Source of the DNA: Rotaria macrura
Lineage: Eukaryota; Rotifera; Eurotatoria; Philodinida; Philodinidae
Assembly (NCBI GenBank): GCA_900239685.1
Contig: OENT01000664.1
Coordinates: 23,559-87,558 of the forward strand
DNA length: 64,000 bases
Direction: 5' to 3'
The position numbers were made by a program, and so were the translations under genes. Positions within the stretch are counted from its first letter, which is position 1. Every line of letters begins with the position of its first letter. Positions 39,584 through 52,400 of the stretch are shown here, piece after piece. The notes under the pieces were generated by a model. That model had not been told where the DNA came from. It did not search any database and saw only the letters and a list, made by a program, of their open reading frames with translations.

Positions 39584-42500
39584 ATGACGGATGTTCTTTC
39601 ATCGTATAATCAATGGCTACGTAGTTCCATACCAGGACTATCACAGAAACAGCAACAACAATATCAGCAACAGCAGCTGTATCATCGGAAGTCGCTTCGT
39701 CGGCCACCAGCACGATTAGCATATAATAAGTCAATTCGAAAGTTACAACGTAAAATAACATTATATCGTAATGGTGATCGATATTTTTCTGGTAAACAAG
39801 TAACTGTAACACTGCATCATTTTACAAAATTTCGACAATTATTACAAGAATTATCTAGTACTATTGATTTGCCATATGGTATTCGGCGTTTATATACACC
39901 ACATAATGGTTCGGAAATCACTGATATTAGTAGTTTGAAAGATGGCGCATCGTATGTTTGTGCGGCATTTGAACCATTTCAAAAATTAGAATATGCAGCC
40001 AATTATGTGCCGCATATCACATTCAACGTTGGGCAATGTAAGTTGACATTAGTGTCTGTATACTCTTTTGAATCGTAATTATGATATGCTGGTATGTATT
40101 CGATTCGTTTCTATTTCTCAGAATGATTCTCCATCTCCATTCAACTATTCATAAAAAGAAAGAAAAAAAATCACTCATTCGATATTTGTTTTTCGATTTC
40201 GTTGCTACTTTAGAATTCGATAAATACATATATTTTTTCGAAATACATGAAAGGATTTCCTTTTCTATTCATGCATATGCATATGTTCTCTGATTCGTCA
40301 GCCTACAATTTTTAATTACTATCACGATTATATATTACAAAATCAACAAAGACAAAAGAAAAAGAACACGAAAAAGAAATAGAAGAAAAACAGTAATTAG
40401 AAATTTATCGACTATGCAAACTGATTTAATGCCTTTTTTCTCATTTTCTTTTTTCTTCTTCTCCGATTTCTGTGGACGTAACAATGGAAAGAATTCAAAA
40501 TTAAGTCGCCTGTCGAATGATCTACTATCGTTCGACGAGAATGGAAAGAATACTTTGTGTGAATGATTATTATTAACTAATAAATACAGTAAAGGGGCTC
40601 ACTAAATATTCTCTTTTTTTCGCTACGTTCGAGATTATAATAAAAAATAGCGCAAAAAGGAGAGACAGAGAGAGAGAAAAACAGAGCATAATATCGTCAA
40701 GAATAAAAGGAAGCGAACAGTTGTTAGGCAAAGCAACAAAAAACAAATGAAGCACTACTCTTGAACTTGATTATCACTTAGCTTTATACTTATCGAAATG
40801 TTCTTAACGCCTAAAGTATTCAACTTCAATGTATATCAATCATTTGAATGGCCTGGGAAATTAAGTAAGCAGAAAAACAGTACATTTAAGTACTACAAAA
40901 ACAATGTAACACGTTTCACATTTGAATCGAACATTTCATATATGAACTTCATATGATCAAAATATAAACCAGATTTGACAGATAAATTTTACAACTATAA
41001 TTCTATGTCATGTAGTGTCAAGGAAAGAAGCGATAAATAAATAAGTAAAACAACGAAAGACAATATACATAGTGTACGTCGGAAGTACTTAACAATAATA
41101 ACATTTAAAAAAACAACGAGAAAAGAAAACGATCATTTGTACGTTGTTTTATATATCTCAAGTTTTTAACTTGTAGTGCGCCAACCTTTACATGAGTATC
41201 ATTCAACAAATCGCATTCATGTACGTCAGTTGCCAGGTATTCCATTTTCAAAAGTAGGTGCTATCAATGGTCCAGGCATAGCATCAAACCCATCATCAAC
41301 ACATCGTTTTCATACGAATAATCTTTTTCTACAATCACTTACGCCTCAAGCTGCTAATTCAATTCAACAACATCATCAGCAAAGGAAATTCAATCTAAAA
41401 CAAAATAAATATGGCTTAGAACCGTTTCATACGAAGCCGCGCACAATAACTATTATCAAACATGGCCATGAGCGACCTCATAAAACGATCACTATTTTAC
41501 TCAATAAGCGTACAGGTCAAACATTCGATCAACTATTATCAGATATTTCAGAAGCATTCGGACATCAAAAAAGTCGACCAGAAAAAGTAGAATGTTATTT
41601 TTTCGAAGATTTTATACAAAATAACTTCTTTTTCTTTGTGTGCGACTAAATAGATCAAACGTTTGTTCAATTTAAAAGGACGACAAGTGAATAGCATCAA
41701 TGATTTTTTTCGTGATGGTATTCTCTATAGTTTCTATTCCTAATCACATGATTGCTATTTTTTCCATAGACGAAATATTCATTGCTTCAACGAATACCAA
41801 TGATATTTCCCTGGAAGATGTACAAGACATTGGTCACGAACTAGGTTACGAATCTCAACATGCAACATCGCGTCGAATTCAATTTAAAAAGACTGCACAA
41901 TCACCCATTGACCGTGATGCATCAAGTTCACAATTCATTTCACCGGGAGTTGTCTCTGTCGATATCAAAAAGACAGTTACAGTACGAGACAGCGGTTTTA
42001 TGGATGACGAAGATACTCAATTTGGTAAAGATAATGATGTATCATCATTTCGACTAAACAACAGTAATACTAACAACAACAGTAGCAATAACAACAATAA
42101 CAGTAATAGTATTAGTAATAAGTTAAATGAAACCAAAGCCGAAGATGGAACTACACCTAGTGATGGCATGAGTCGAAAAGTAAAAAGTAAAAAACTGACA
42201 TTTGAACAACAACGTGAACGTGAACGACAACGTTTACGAGATGAGGAAGAACGTCGAAAAAAATTTTCAACGAAAAGAGATCAACAACCACCAGTGACAA
42301 TAATTCCGTTGCATAAATTTGAAGCATTAATACTTGACTTGAATGATGATGAATTATCTCGTACAAACAAAATCAAAAATTCAACAACAGGTAGAAAAGA
42401 AAACAACTAGTCATTTTAAATTTCTTTTGAAATCATAATATTATTCTAAAAGTTACAAACAAACCATTATCTAATGGTCCACTATCAAGTTTGATTATAA

Positions 42501-44783
42501 CGAATCATCATGATGAAAATGAAACCAAAGAAGACACAAAGTTGAAACAAAAGAAAACTTTAATTAAAAAACGATCGACAGATATAGTACGTTTTCTTTG
42601 CTCTTCATTATTTTTGTTTGTTGACTTTAATTTCCGAAAAACAAATTTCCTATTTCCAGCATCCAACTCCGGCTGTTGTTACCGATAAATATGATTTTGG
42701 GAAGAAAATGGGCGATGGAAATTTTGCTATTGTACGTCGCTCAAAACAACATGGAAGTGAACGAGAATTTGCTATAAAAATAATTGATAAATCAAAGATG
42801 AAGGTAAAACAGAGAGAGAGAGATAAAGAGCAAATGGTAATGAACACCTTCTTCTTTTCTTTTGCTATGAACAGGGTAAAGAATATATGCTAGATCATGA
42901 AATCAATATTATGTATCTATGTAATCATCCAAACATAATACATTTATTTGAAGATTATGAAACACCTGATGAAATCTATCTTATCATGGAACTAATAAAA
43001 GGTGGTGATTTATTCGATTATATAACAAAACATCGTCGTTTTGATGAAGCAACATCAGCATTAATGATTAAAGATGTAGCTGAAGCACTCTTATATTTGC
43101 ATACAAAAAAAATTGTTCACAGAGATTTAAAGCCAGAAAATTTACTAGTTATGCAACGAAAAGATGGACGAATAACGATAAAACTAACTGATTTTGGTTT
43201 AGCCATGTATGTAACATCACCAATCAAGACTGTTTGTGGAACACCAACGTAAGTATTCTTTGAAGCACGTCTTCTTGTAATGCATTTTGCTAAGGTCATG
43301 TATAGGTAAGGTAAACGTACAGAAGAAAAGACTAAGGTCATCGTGTGCATTTTGAAATATTCCGATTAAAATGTTCGAAGTCATCCTTGAGATTTAATCC
43401 ACTTTGTTCACTACACTAGTAGTCACACTTATGTTGTCCGTCGGTTAAGAAAGTAATTTCCTAAACCTATTTGTCAGCATAATCGAATCCCTACATCGAC
43501 CATTACATATCATACGCAAACCTCAGTAGCAACAGTCATGACATAGTCATGAACAGACAACGAAGAATACCACTCGTTCAATATTACAGTGGTTCATATG
43601 TATGAGTAGTTCAAACGATTGAAAACACATTTTTGAGCTTTCACCCAATTTTATATTCATTGAGTACGCCAAAGGTTCATTTTAATATTGAATCATTAGG
43701 TTTAACTGAATCTGTATACAATTAGGGAAGAAAAGTCAAGTGTTCAATAGTTCTGTTCAAATGAAAGTAATTATCGGTTGCCATATGTCTGTGCTCCTAT
43801 GCTTTTCGTAAGACGTTTAGAATTCAGCTCAGTTTGAAGTAAATCATCGTTTTTGTGCTATTCAAATTATTATTCGTTGTTCATAAAATAATGTTCTATT
43901 AAACAGAAATTCAGTCGTTGTTTTCTTTTTCTGATACTATGCAATCAATTCAAAGCAAAGACAATCGCTGTTCGATTGTCTTCATCGATGTGATTTATGT
44001 TTGAATTGACATACATAGGTAAATATCTGGATGATGACATTTCTACAGTGATAAATATAAATATTAAAAAAGAACTCGATTAAATTCAAAAGGACGAACA
44101 TTGTACGGTTTACATTTCCTACATAGAAACGTAAGGATAAAACAAAATAAAATAATTTACGTCTCGTTTGAGATTCGAGAATTCTTACATATGTATGTAA
44201 ATCCGATGGGGAGAAAAAGCCATGATCGTTGTTTATGATTGACTGTGTTTTTCTTTTGTTTAGTTACGTAGCACCAGAAATCCTTGCCGAAACAGGTTCG
44301 ATCATTTTTTTGTAGATAACATCAAACTCTAATAAATCTATTCTATAACAATTAGGTTATGGCATAGAAGTTGATTGTTGGGCAACGGGTATTATTTTAT
44401 ATATACTCTTATGTGGCTATCCACCATTTAAAACCCCTGATCGTAACCAAGAACAATTATTTCAACTTATACAAAGTGGTAAATTTTCGTATGACAGTGA
44501 ATATTGGGATCCGATTTCAGCCAGTATGAAATTCAATGCATAAATTTTAATCGAATTTGAGAAATCTTTTGTTCGAATTCTAGATGCGAAGGATTTAATC
44601 AATCATTTATTAGTTGTTGATCAACAGAAACGAATGCGTGCTGATGAAATCCTACTTCATCCATGGATAATGAGTACTGGTCAAACAAAGCCGATGGGTA
44701 ATACGGAAGATTTGAAAAATATTTTACGTTCAAAATATGAAGCAAAAATAAAAGAATATGCTACGGATAATACTGAAGGTTAA
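39584..44783 (+). CDS. Doublecortin-like kinase (tandem DCX domains plus CaMK-type Ser/Thr kinase), 866 aa
   Basis: Ten exons: 39584-40037, 41177-41586, 41654-41717, 41770-42390, 42453-42586, 42660-42803, 42875-43248, 44264-44295, 44356-44523 and 44584-44783. They give an 866-residue frame. DCX1 (about 55-150) shows ITLYRNGDRYFSGKQV and GASYVCAAFEPFQKLEY. DCX2 (about 225-315) shows ITIIKHGHERPHKTI, LLNKRTGQTFDQLL and INDFFRDDEIFIAS. A low-complexity linker with Asn/Ser runs and a charged QRERERQRLRDEEERRKK stretch precedes the kinase (about 568-840). Kinase motifs: GDGNFAIVR loop, Lys601 in FAIKII, HRDLKPEN with Asp693, DFG at Asp715, APEIL, and DCWATGIILY. DCX domains bind microtubules, so the protein is expected on the cytoskeleton of neurons or ciliated cells. 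It looks catalytically intact. Introns 1 and 7 exceed 1 kb; the eighth exon is only 32 bp. Confidence 0.95.
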
Positions 44784-46487
44784 TTTAAAAAAATGTAAAA
44801 TGACGATTATATGTCAGATTTTCTTTTCTTCCGTTTACTTATATAGAAAATCTTTTGTTTATTTTTCATATGTATCTTCTATTCGATTGATACATCCTAT
44901 TTGATAGATAAAATATGTATTTATTTTTTTTTTCGATAAGGAAAACGACTTGATCTCTTATTGTGAACATTGAAATTATTTTTAAACATAATTAATAAAT
45001 TCGTTTTTATGTCGATTGTCATAAAAGAAACCATGTTTCTCTATACTTAACTATATGCAACGAATCAAATAAAAAATGCATAGAAAATTCTATTTTTATT
45101 CACATTGATGATAATGTTCTTCATCATTTGTATTTTAATTATATACAAACTATGTGTTTTTTTTTATGTGGGAAATTTGTTTTTACTAGACTGTTATGTA
45201 TTTGTTGACATATTAGAGTTGTCAACTAAAATATGGTAATAATAATAATAAAGATCACTGAGGAATACTTGTTGCAGAGTGAGTCTCTGGAGAAAGTTTG
45301 GAGTTAATATTCTGCTATTTTCGAAATTTCTACATTGGCAACTAGTAGAATAAAAATCTTCACAAATTCAATACGATCAATGGGTTTTTTCTTTTTGGTA
45401 CATGGTTAATTTGACAGAATTATTTATAAGAACTACGGAATTGTTTTCCTAAAGTCAATAGATCGAACATATTTCATCGTGTTAAAAGATACATATTTTG
45501 CTTTTGTGAAACTCTATTTATTCGAGTTTACTTATGGGTATCCTTTGACCATGAAGAATCTTGATTAAATAATAATGCAACGGAAAAGTGTACGCAAAAT
45601 TTTGATGATTTAAGAAATCAATTGAGAGGTTTTTTCATCTTGTTGACTTCCTTTTGATGAAACAATAGATTACTAATGAATGGAAAGGTCATTACATCTT
45701 GTGCAGCAAACAAAGTGAAATTCATCAATGAAACTCTAAAGTAGACCATACGGAAAGCATTGTTTGTGTTTGTGCTCTGTATTTGGAAGTCTTTGAAGAT
45801 ACGAAAAAGTCATGAATCGACAGTTTATTTAGAATTTAATGTTCATTGAAGCTGTTTGATGAAGTCATGAACGTGAAAAAAAAATCTTTTACTATCTGAA
45901 AATCATTGTTGATTCGAATGATTACGTGAACTGCAATTGAATGTATAGGATTGAAGAAGTGTTTTTCTACTTTTGACCGTCAATATGACACAACCCACGT
46001 TGACTAATCGTTAATCATATTGATGATATTGCATGACTCATGTTTAATGTAACGTTCTCAATGGTAATTTATCATGAATATCATAATAAAATAAAGATGA
46101 AAATACTCGTTGCATACAAACTATAATCAATATTATTTTTGTTATAGTTTCTAATAGTCACCAAATATAAAAACCGACAAGGTTTGTTTACTTTATTAAC
46201 AACATTGTGTTTCAATTAAATTTCTTTTTCTTCAACAATCCGCTTACTTTAAATCTCTTCATAATGAATAACAGTTTTTTGAATCATGTAAAAAAAAAGG
46301 AAGAATGAAGCTTCAGACGCCTATTATAATTTAACATTATTACCGTCAATTATAAAATGCTCGGCAAGACCTATCGATTCTGTCTATAATGATTGCTAAC
46401 TATTAATTGTTGTTTCGTATCGTGTTGTTTTTTGCTTTTCGATTCGTAATTCAAGGACATTTTTAGAAAAATAAAAACAAAACCATT
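44784..46487. other. Intergenic between DCLK and the trypsin-like gene
   Basis: About 1.7 kb of AT-rich sequence between two convergent genes. AATAAA-like signals near 44993 and 45068 could serve DCLK. No gene or repeat was recognised. Confidence 0.5.
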
Positions 46488-47552
46488 TTATTTATATATA
46501 TATGTAAGAGTTGTTTGAATCCAATCAATATAAAAACTTATACGCGTATAAACACCCGGTGAAAGCGATGCATCACATTGTCGATTTCCATAACTTACGA
46601 TGCCTGCCGCAACGAAATATTCTTCGTTAGCATCATGTTCAATAACAATTAACGGAGCTCCACTATCACCTGAACATGCATCAATGGGAAGATTATCATA
46701 GCCGGCACATATCTGTCGAGATTTATCACCAATAGATTTTTGACATTTGATATTTTTAGAATCAACTACAGGTATCACAACATGTTGAAGAACTGGAGAA
46801 TTTCGACTAGGTGGTTTGGTTATAAATCTTCCCCAACCACTTATGATTGCTTGTGTATTAGCTCGAGGATAAACATTTGACTTTGATTTCGGTAGACAAC
46901 AGGGTTGAAGATCTTCTGCAAAGGACGTTTTTATCTTAACAAGAGCAATATCATTAAGATGCATGCTATCATTTATTCGATATCCCGAATGAACGATCCA
47001 TTTATCAATATCGTGTCGATCGCCATGAAAATCACGAATATCATGTATTCTTGATAGTATCTGTATTCGATTAGAATTTCGATGATTTAAACAATGAGCA
47101 GCTGTGAGAATCACATTTGAAGATATGATAAATCCCGCACAAAATGGATCTGTTCGATATCGATCAGTTAATACAACAAGCCAAGGATAGATGTACGGTG
47201 GTGCTTGTTGACCTCCGACTATTCTAGGAATAAACGATGTTATATTATTAGTATTTGGACAACCACATGAACGTTGATTACATATAATATTTGGATACGA
47301 TAAAATCGATGACACATTTCTTCGATATTGAACGACATAGATAACAATTAAAGCAACAAAACTAGCTATGACCAATAAACTAATCAAACAACTAAGACCA
47401 ATTATGAGAAATCGACGCAAAGAACTACGATGATTTTTCTCTGAAAATTGTTTCATCATAGATGTTTCTTGTTGTTGTACGAGTATATTTTTGTTATTGC
47501 TTCTCTGGATACCACCTATTGTTCTATTCTTTGTTGTTATATGAAATAACAT
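46488..47552 (-). CDS. Type II transmembrane trypsin-like serine protease (S1A), 354 aa
   Basis: An intronless 354-residue frame starting at the ATG at 47552. A cytoplasmic N-terminus of about 47 residues is followed by a signal anchor (48-74), a short Cys-containing stem, and an activation site R110|IVGG. The protease domain carries His153 (TAAHC), Asp201 (NDIALVKI) and Ser297 (GDSGAP). Asp291 lies six residues before the serine, predicting trypsin-like cleavage after Arg or Lys. The stem Cys residues near 96-98 and the Cys before the serine fit a two-chain enzyme tethered by a disulfide. GDSGGP is altered to GDSGAP, which may narrow the pocket without abolishing activity. The anchor plus S1 domain recalls vertebrate TTSPs, but no SEA, LDLa or SRCR stem module is present. 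The gene lies 131 bp beyond the stop of the next minus-strand gene. Confidence 0.92.
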   Translation of the reverse strand: MLFHITTKNRTIGGIQRSNNKNILVQQQETSMMKQFSEKNHRSSLRRFLIIGLSCLISLLVIASFVALIVIYVVQYRRNVSSILSYPNIICNQRSCGCPNTNNITSFIPRIVGGQQAPPYIYPWLVVLTDRYRTDPFCAGFIISSNVILTAAHCLNHRNSNRIQILSRIHDIRDFHGDRHDIDKWIVHSGYRINDSMHLNDIALVKIKTSFAEDLQPCCLPKSKSNVYPRANTQAIISGWGRFITKPPSRNSPVLQHVVIPVVDSKNIKCQKSIGDKSRQICAGYDNLPIDACSGDSGAPLIVIEHDANEEYFVAAGIVSYGNRQCDASLSPGVYTRISFYIDWIQTTLTYIYK

Positions 47553-47683
47553 GATATCAAAAGAGATTAATTTTAACCTTAAATGAGATTAGCAATTGAT
47601 GAGTGATCATACTGTTTCTGTCTTCAAACATGTCTGTTTTTATTGATACATAAAAAAAAAAGAAACATATCTACGTATTACAT

Positions 47684-48982
47684 TTATTGTTGAATATTCA
47701 CAATTACATCATCTTCATCATCGGTGTCTTCGTTAGTCCCTTTAGACGATTCTTGTCTTCCGTTTATATTCAATGATTTTCTATGAATTATATTATTAAA
47801 ATAGTGTTGTATGCCAGGAAATTTATCATGTGGTGATTGATTACAGCAACAAGCAAACATTTCTCCATTGTTCATTTGTTGTTTTAATTGCTCTAACAAT
47901 TGCTTTGCCTTTTCACGCATATTATCTTGAACTGTGTTGTGATGTATGTCTTCTTCTATTTTACTTTCATTGCTAGCAATAACAACTGAAAGAAAATATC
48001 ATTGCATATTGAATTATGAAAAATAACAGCAAATTTCTTCAATAATACCTGGTAAATCAGGTGGAGGAATATCATCAGATATTGTGATAACTTCAGTAAT
48101 GTGATCATCTCTATCAGGTACAACGAACTCTAAAGGATCTGATCGATATGTTTCTTTACCATCTGAAAAGAGAAAAAACCGTAAAAACTTGAAACATGTA
48201 GAAATGATTCAATATACTATTCAGTCTTGCTACTAATTGAAAAGTATGCGTTTGTCCAGATTCGAAACCAGTAATACAAATTTCAAAGGAATCATCTATT
48301 TCTTTATGACGTATCTAAATAGATCTTGAAAACTTGTTTTTTTTCTCTTCATGTCAATTGTAGTTAATAAATAAATATGATTACATGTCGAATTTCAGTA
48401 TCATTCAAACAGAGAATGTATCGTTGAGCATTTTTGTCTCCAATATGATGCCATTTTACAATTAGGTCTGCATTAGATTTAATGTTATTATCGGACCAAA
48501 CAAAACTTATTGTTGGACTCAATGAATAAACTTCACCAGTAAAATAAAAATACTAAAGTATCACAATGCATTTCTTTTCTTTTTCTTTTCTCTTAGATTT
48601 GAATAAACAATCTTACACAAGTTTTTGATACTTTAACTTCACGTGTCCATCTAGTGTTCTGCGGTACAGCTTCAATGTGCGCCGAACATTTGCTTCTAGA
48701 TGTAATGAAACCGGACGCTGATAGATATTCATAGTTTCGGTCAAAGTCAATGCGTCGCGAGTTATTGATGATTAGCTAACATCAAAAAAGATATCAACCA
48801 CATATCAACAATCGAATATTTTTAAATTCGAACTTACAGCAAAGTTTTTAATTAGATTCCGAGATGACTCTGGTATGATTTTAATAGTTCCATAGATTTT
48901 ATTGTCGGGAAATTTCAATGCTTCAAGACGAAAATCAATTTTTAAATCTTGCCATAATTTCTTAGAATTATCATGAAATAAA
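47684..48982 (-). CDS. FN3-like protein of unknown function, 5' end unresolved (at least 327 aa)
   Basis: Six minus-strand exons join in frame: 48838-48982, 48617-48775, 48385-48552, 48218-48314, 48049-48162 and 47684-47985. Introns are about 55-70 bp. The N-terminal part (LKIDFRLEALKFPDNKIYGT...NFALIINN) is unassigned and looks beta-rich. The middle looks like a fibronectin type III fold: SPTISFVWSDN, ADLIVKWHHIG, FEICITGFESGQTHTFQLVARLNNG and a final YRSDPLEFVVP. The C-terminus is helical and polar, with a Cys-rich FACCCNQ and an acidic tail DTDDEDDVIV. No transmembrane segment was seen in the resolved exons. The start could not be fixed: the region just upstream (about 49025-49127) has a candidate ATG and hydrophobic stretch, but an in-frame TGA intervenes. 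Role unknown. It lies head to head with the TRPM-like gene. Confidence 0.65.
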
Positions 48983-49499
48983 CTAAAATTCTTTGCAACG
49001 GTCGCCGATTAATTTTTCTGCTAACAACTTACATTATCTTTTTGTTCTTGATTATTCAAACTAATAGAATACAAAAGATGATCATTGGTATATTCTTACA
49101 CATCTTACTTGAATTGCTCATTGTCAACCATTATATTTCATTCGAATCTCGAATTTTTATCAACGTTTTCTTCTTTCACCTACTATAAATGAATCTTATA
49201 TTTTTACACAACAGTTTTGATGTCCTTGATAAAGTCATTCATGTTCGTATAATATGACACATTAAAAAGGAGGAGTTCTTTTTCGTCAATATGTTAACTG
49301 ATTAAATGAGGGACTCTTTTCTGTTTTATAAGCGTTTACGTGGCAACGAGGATATAAATATAATAGAATGGTTACCATATCATCGGCAAATATTTTCAAT
49401 GGAAATAAAAACATTACTGTAAAATAAAAAAGAGTCTAATAACAATTTTTTATCTTAACTTTCATTTTTATATACCATATAGAAGCTATTGAAGATAGG
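48983..49499. other. Divergent intergenic / 5' region between the FN3-like and TRPM-like genes
   Basis: About 500 bp that should contain both promoters and 5' exons. On the minus strand 49069-49127 encodes MSNSSKMCKNIPMIIFCILL, then a TGA. On the plus strand ATG codons at 49368 and 49399 precede a GTAAAA donor at 49419, but neither joins the next TRPM exon in frame. Confidence 0.45.
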
Positions 49500-52400
49500 A
49501 TGAATCAAGATTTTATGTTACCACTAATGCAGGTATACATAAAAAATTCGATTAGAAATTTATTTTCATGAACTAATGAAAAATGATCTTTGTTATGCAA
49601 ATTCTTTTAGCTAAAGAACGATCCGACTCGTGAAAATATTTATAATGAATTGAATATTCGCTATCGTATTTGCTACAAATTTGTAAAGAAAAGGTATTGT
49701 ATTAGTTTTAGACATTGATGTTTTCATTCGTTTTGTTTTTTAATGTCTTCTCGTTCGATATTAGTGATGAAGAAGAAAATGTGTGTGTATGCAATCGACC
49801 AGAAAATCAACACAACAAAAGTACCCATTCTAAAGACACAAAATGGGATATGTTTCGTAATACAGTTGAAGAATTGAATCCTGCTCATGGTATGTTGTCA
49901 AATGGAGCATTGGTAAGAAAGACAGAAAAAAAGAAGTTTTTTTTCGGCTAGGAATAATAACTAATGCTTTAGTATACACGACTTGCCTTGGATACATCTG
50001 AAGGAAAAGTAGAAAGGATTCTTCTTGATGTTTGGAGAATCCCGAAACCTCGATTGATTATGCCAATCATTGGAGGTGCCAAATATTTTACAATGAGCGA
50101 TCGACTTGAAGCAAATTTTATTAATTGTATCATAAATGTGGCTCTTAGATCAGGTAAAACTTGATTGAAACATTGTATGAATCAATGTAAATGAATAGAT
50201 GCATGGCTAATTACAAATGGATACAATATTGGTATTGTTCAACTTGTTGGACAAGCAATAGAAAAAGTCAAATTAACGAATCCTAAAAAAAAGATTACAG
50301 CTATTGGAGTCTGTAAATGGGGCAGTATAAAAAATGTTGAAAAATTAACTGAAAGTCATAATATAAAACAAAAAGTTAGTTTTTGATTTTTGTCAACTCT
50401 CATTTCTGTTTGCTTTCTATGCCGTTGGAATTCTTAAGAGAATACCCGATGGATCTAATAGTACTGCTGGTTATGAAACAGCGAAAAAACGTGAACATGG
50501 TCAACGTGATCTTGAAATGAATCATAGCCATTATCTGATGTTAGACGATGGTAGACTTCGAAATTATGACATAGGAGATTATCGAACACGATTATGTGCT
50601 CAATTAGCAAAATTACAACATGAAACTGATTTTCCTAGTAATTATATTGATATTATATGAAAGAGAACTGAACACAACTTTTCATTTAACGAGACTTTGA
50701 CTTTTTCTAATGATTCTAATCGATAGAAACTAACTTGTAGTTATCTAGACACTATTAAAAACCTGCATAGAACTTTATGAGAAAAAGTTTTTGACAATAC
50801 TCTAGATTCGTCGATAGCGATTAAACTTATATATTTAAGTATATATCTGAGCATTATCGTTTTCATTCTACGTCTATACTCAGATTATTGTAGGCTATCG
50901 TCATCGTTTTTTCTATCCATAAAAGTGAAACTAAACCTAGATAGAGTTTTACAGTTTTCTTTAACAGCGAGTTCAATACTTATAACAATCCCAGAAAAAA
51001 AACATATCGTGAATTCAATGCCTAACTTAAATTCTTCTCGTTGTCTACTCGTAGAACAAAACGAATGCGTCGAAATGCTTGACTGTACATTTCCGAATTT
51101 TGCTGATTTAGTTTCACTCTGAGAATAGTTGAATACGATATCGTTAGTCAGTTTATGAAAGAAATACTTTTGTAAATCTTTTCAACTATGCACGAGCAAT
51201 TAGTTTTCCTTTTTTTTTCGAAACATTCTTTATCCGATTGAAGTATTATTCAAAACACTTTTCATGCTATTTATTGCTATGCAATAATCATAAATAAATC
51301 AAATACGACCTATTTGATAATCTGAAACCTGATCTTTCACAAATGATATTAGTTTTTGTCACTTTACGGTATCGTTTTTCAACACATTCATTGATGATTT
51401 GGGTTATAAACTAATTTCAGTATTAACTAAGCGAAACTATAAAAATCTTCAACAAATACTACTGTAAAATAGATCGTTCATCGATGAATATTATTATTAT
51501 TATTAACAAGAAACTAGATATTATTATGCATCGAATCATTTTTTTTCCATGGACAAAATATGTATACGATGAACAATAGAAAAAATCTAAAATTCTATAG
51601 CTTTCTTAAAGTACGATATAGATGAAAACTTTGTACTGATTGATTCTTTCATATTTAGTTCCTGTTGTTACCATTGTCGTTGAAGGTGGTCGAGAAACAA
51701 TATCAAATATATACTATGATTTAAAAGCTAATATTCCTGTGATTATAATTGAAGTAAGTATAAGCGAATGAAATAATTTCAAGTATAAAAACAAAAACAA
51801 ATTAGGGCAGTGGTCGTGTTGCTGATTTTTTCAAATATTGGTTATTATATACCAAAGAAATGGATAATTTTGGTAAAGATCTTGATGTTCCTTATGAAAT
51901 TGGTGAAATCGAGAAACTTAGACCTGTCAAAACATTGTCAATACCAACTGCAAATGATGATGATTTTCATAATTCAAGAGGAAAGTAATAAATATTTTGT
52001 TATTTTCGTTATGTCTCAATTAACTTTTTTACGTTCGATTAGTTATGCACGTGTTCAACTTCAGCTTGATAAATCTAGAAATGCGTAAATAATACAACCA
52101 TTGATGATTTTTTATTACTGTAATTACGTAACTATGTATATTTATTGATCTTTGAAGACTTCGAGAACTATTCAGTAAATATGCCGAACAACTTACAACA
52201 GAACTTAGTGCAATACTAACACACGACGAGGAATCAAGTAGGAAGAAACGAAAGTCTGAATTGTCGGACAATTCAAACACTGAACAATCGAATAATTTTA
52301 ACATAATATTGAGTCAAGTTATGTATTGTCTTCAGCCAGCGGTTCGATCTGGTATCGCTGTATTTAATTTAAATTCCGATGGCAACCTATCAGAAACGAT

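Noticed and set aside
40081..40293. 70-codon frame after DCLK exon 1
   Set aside because: Lies in the 1.1-kb first intron of the kinase gene; no motif and composition is random.
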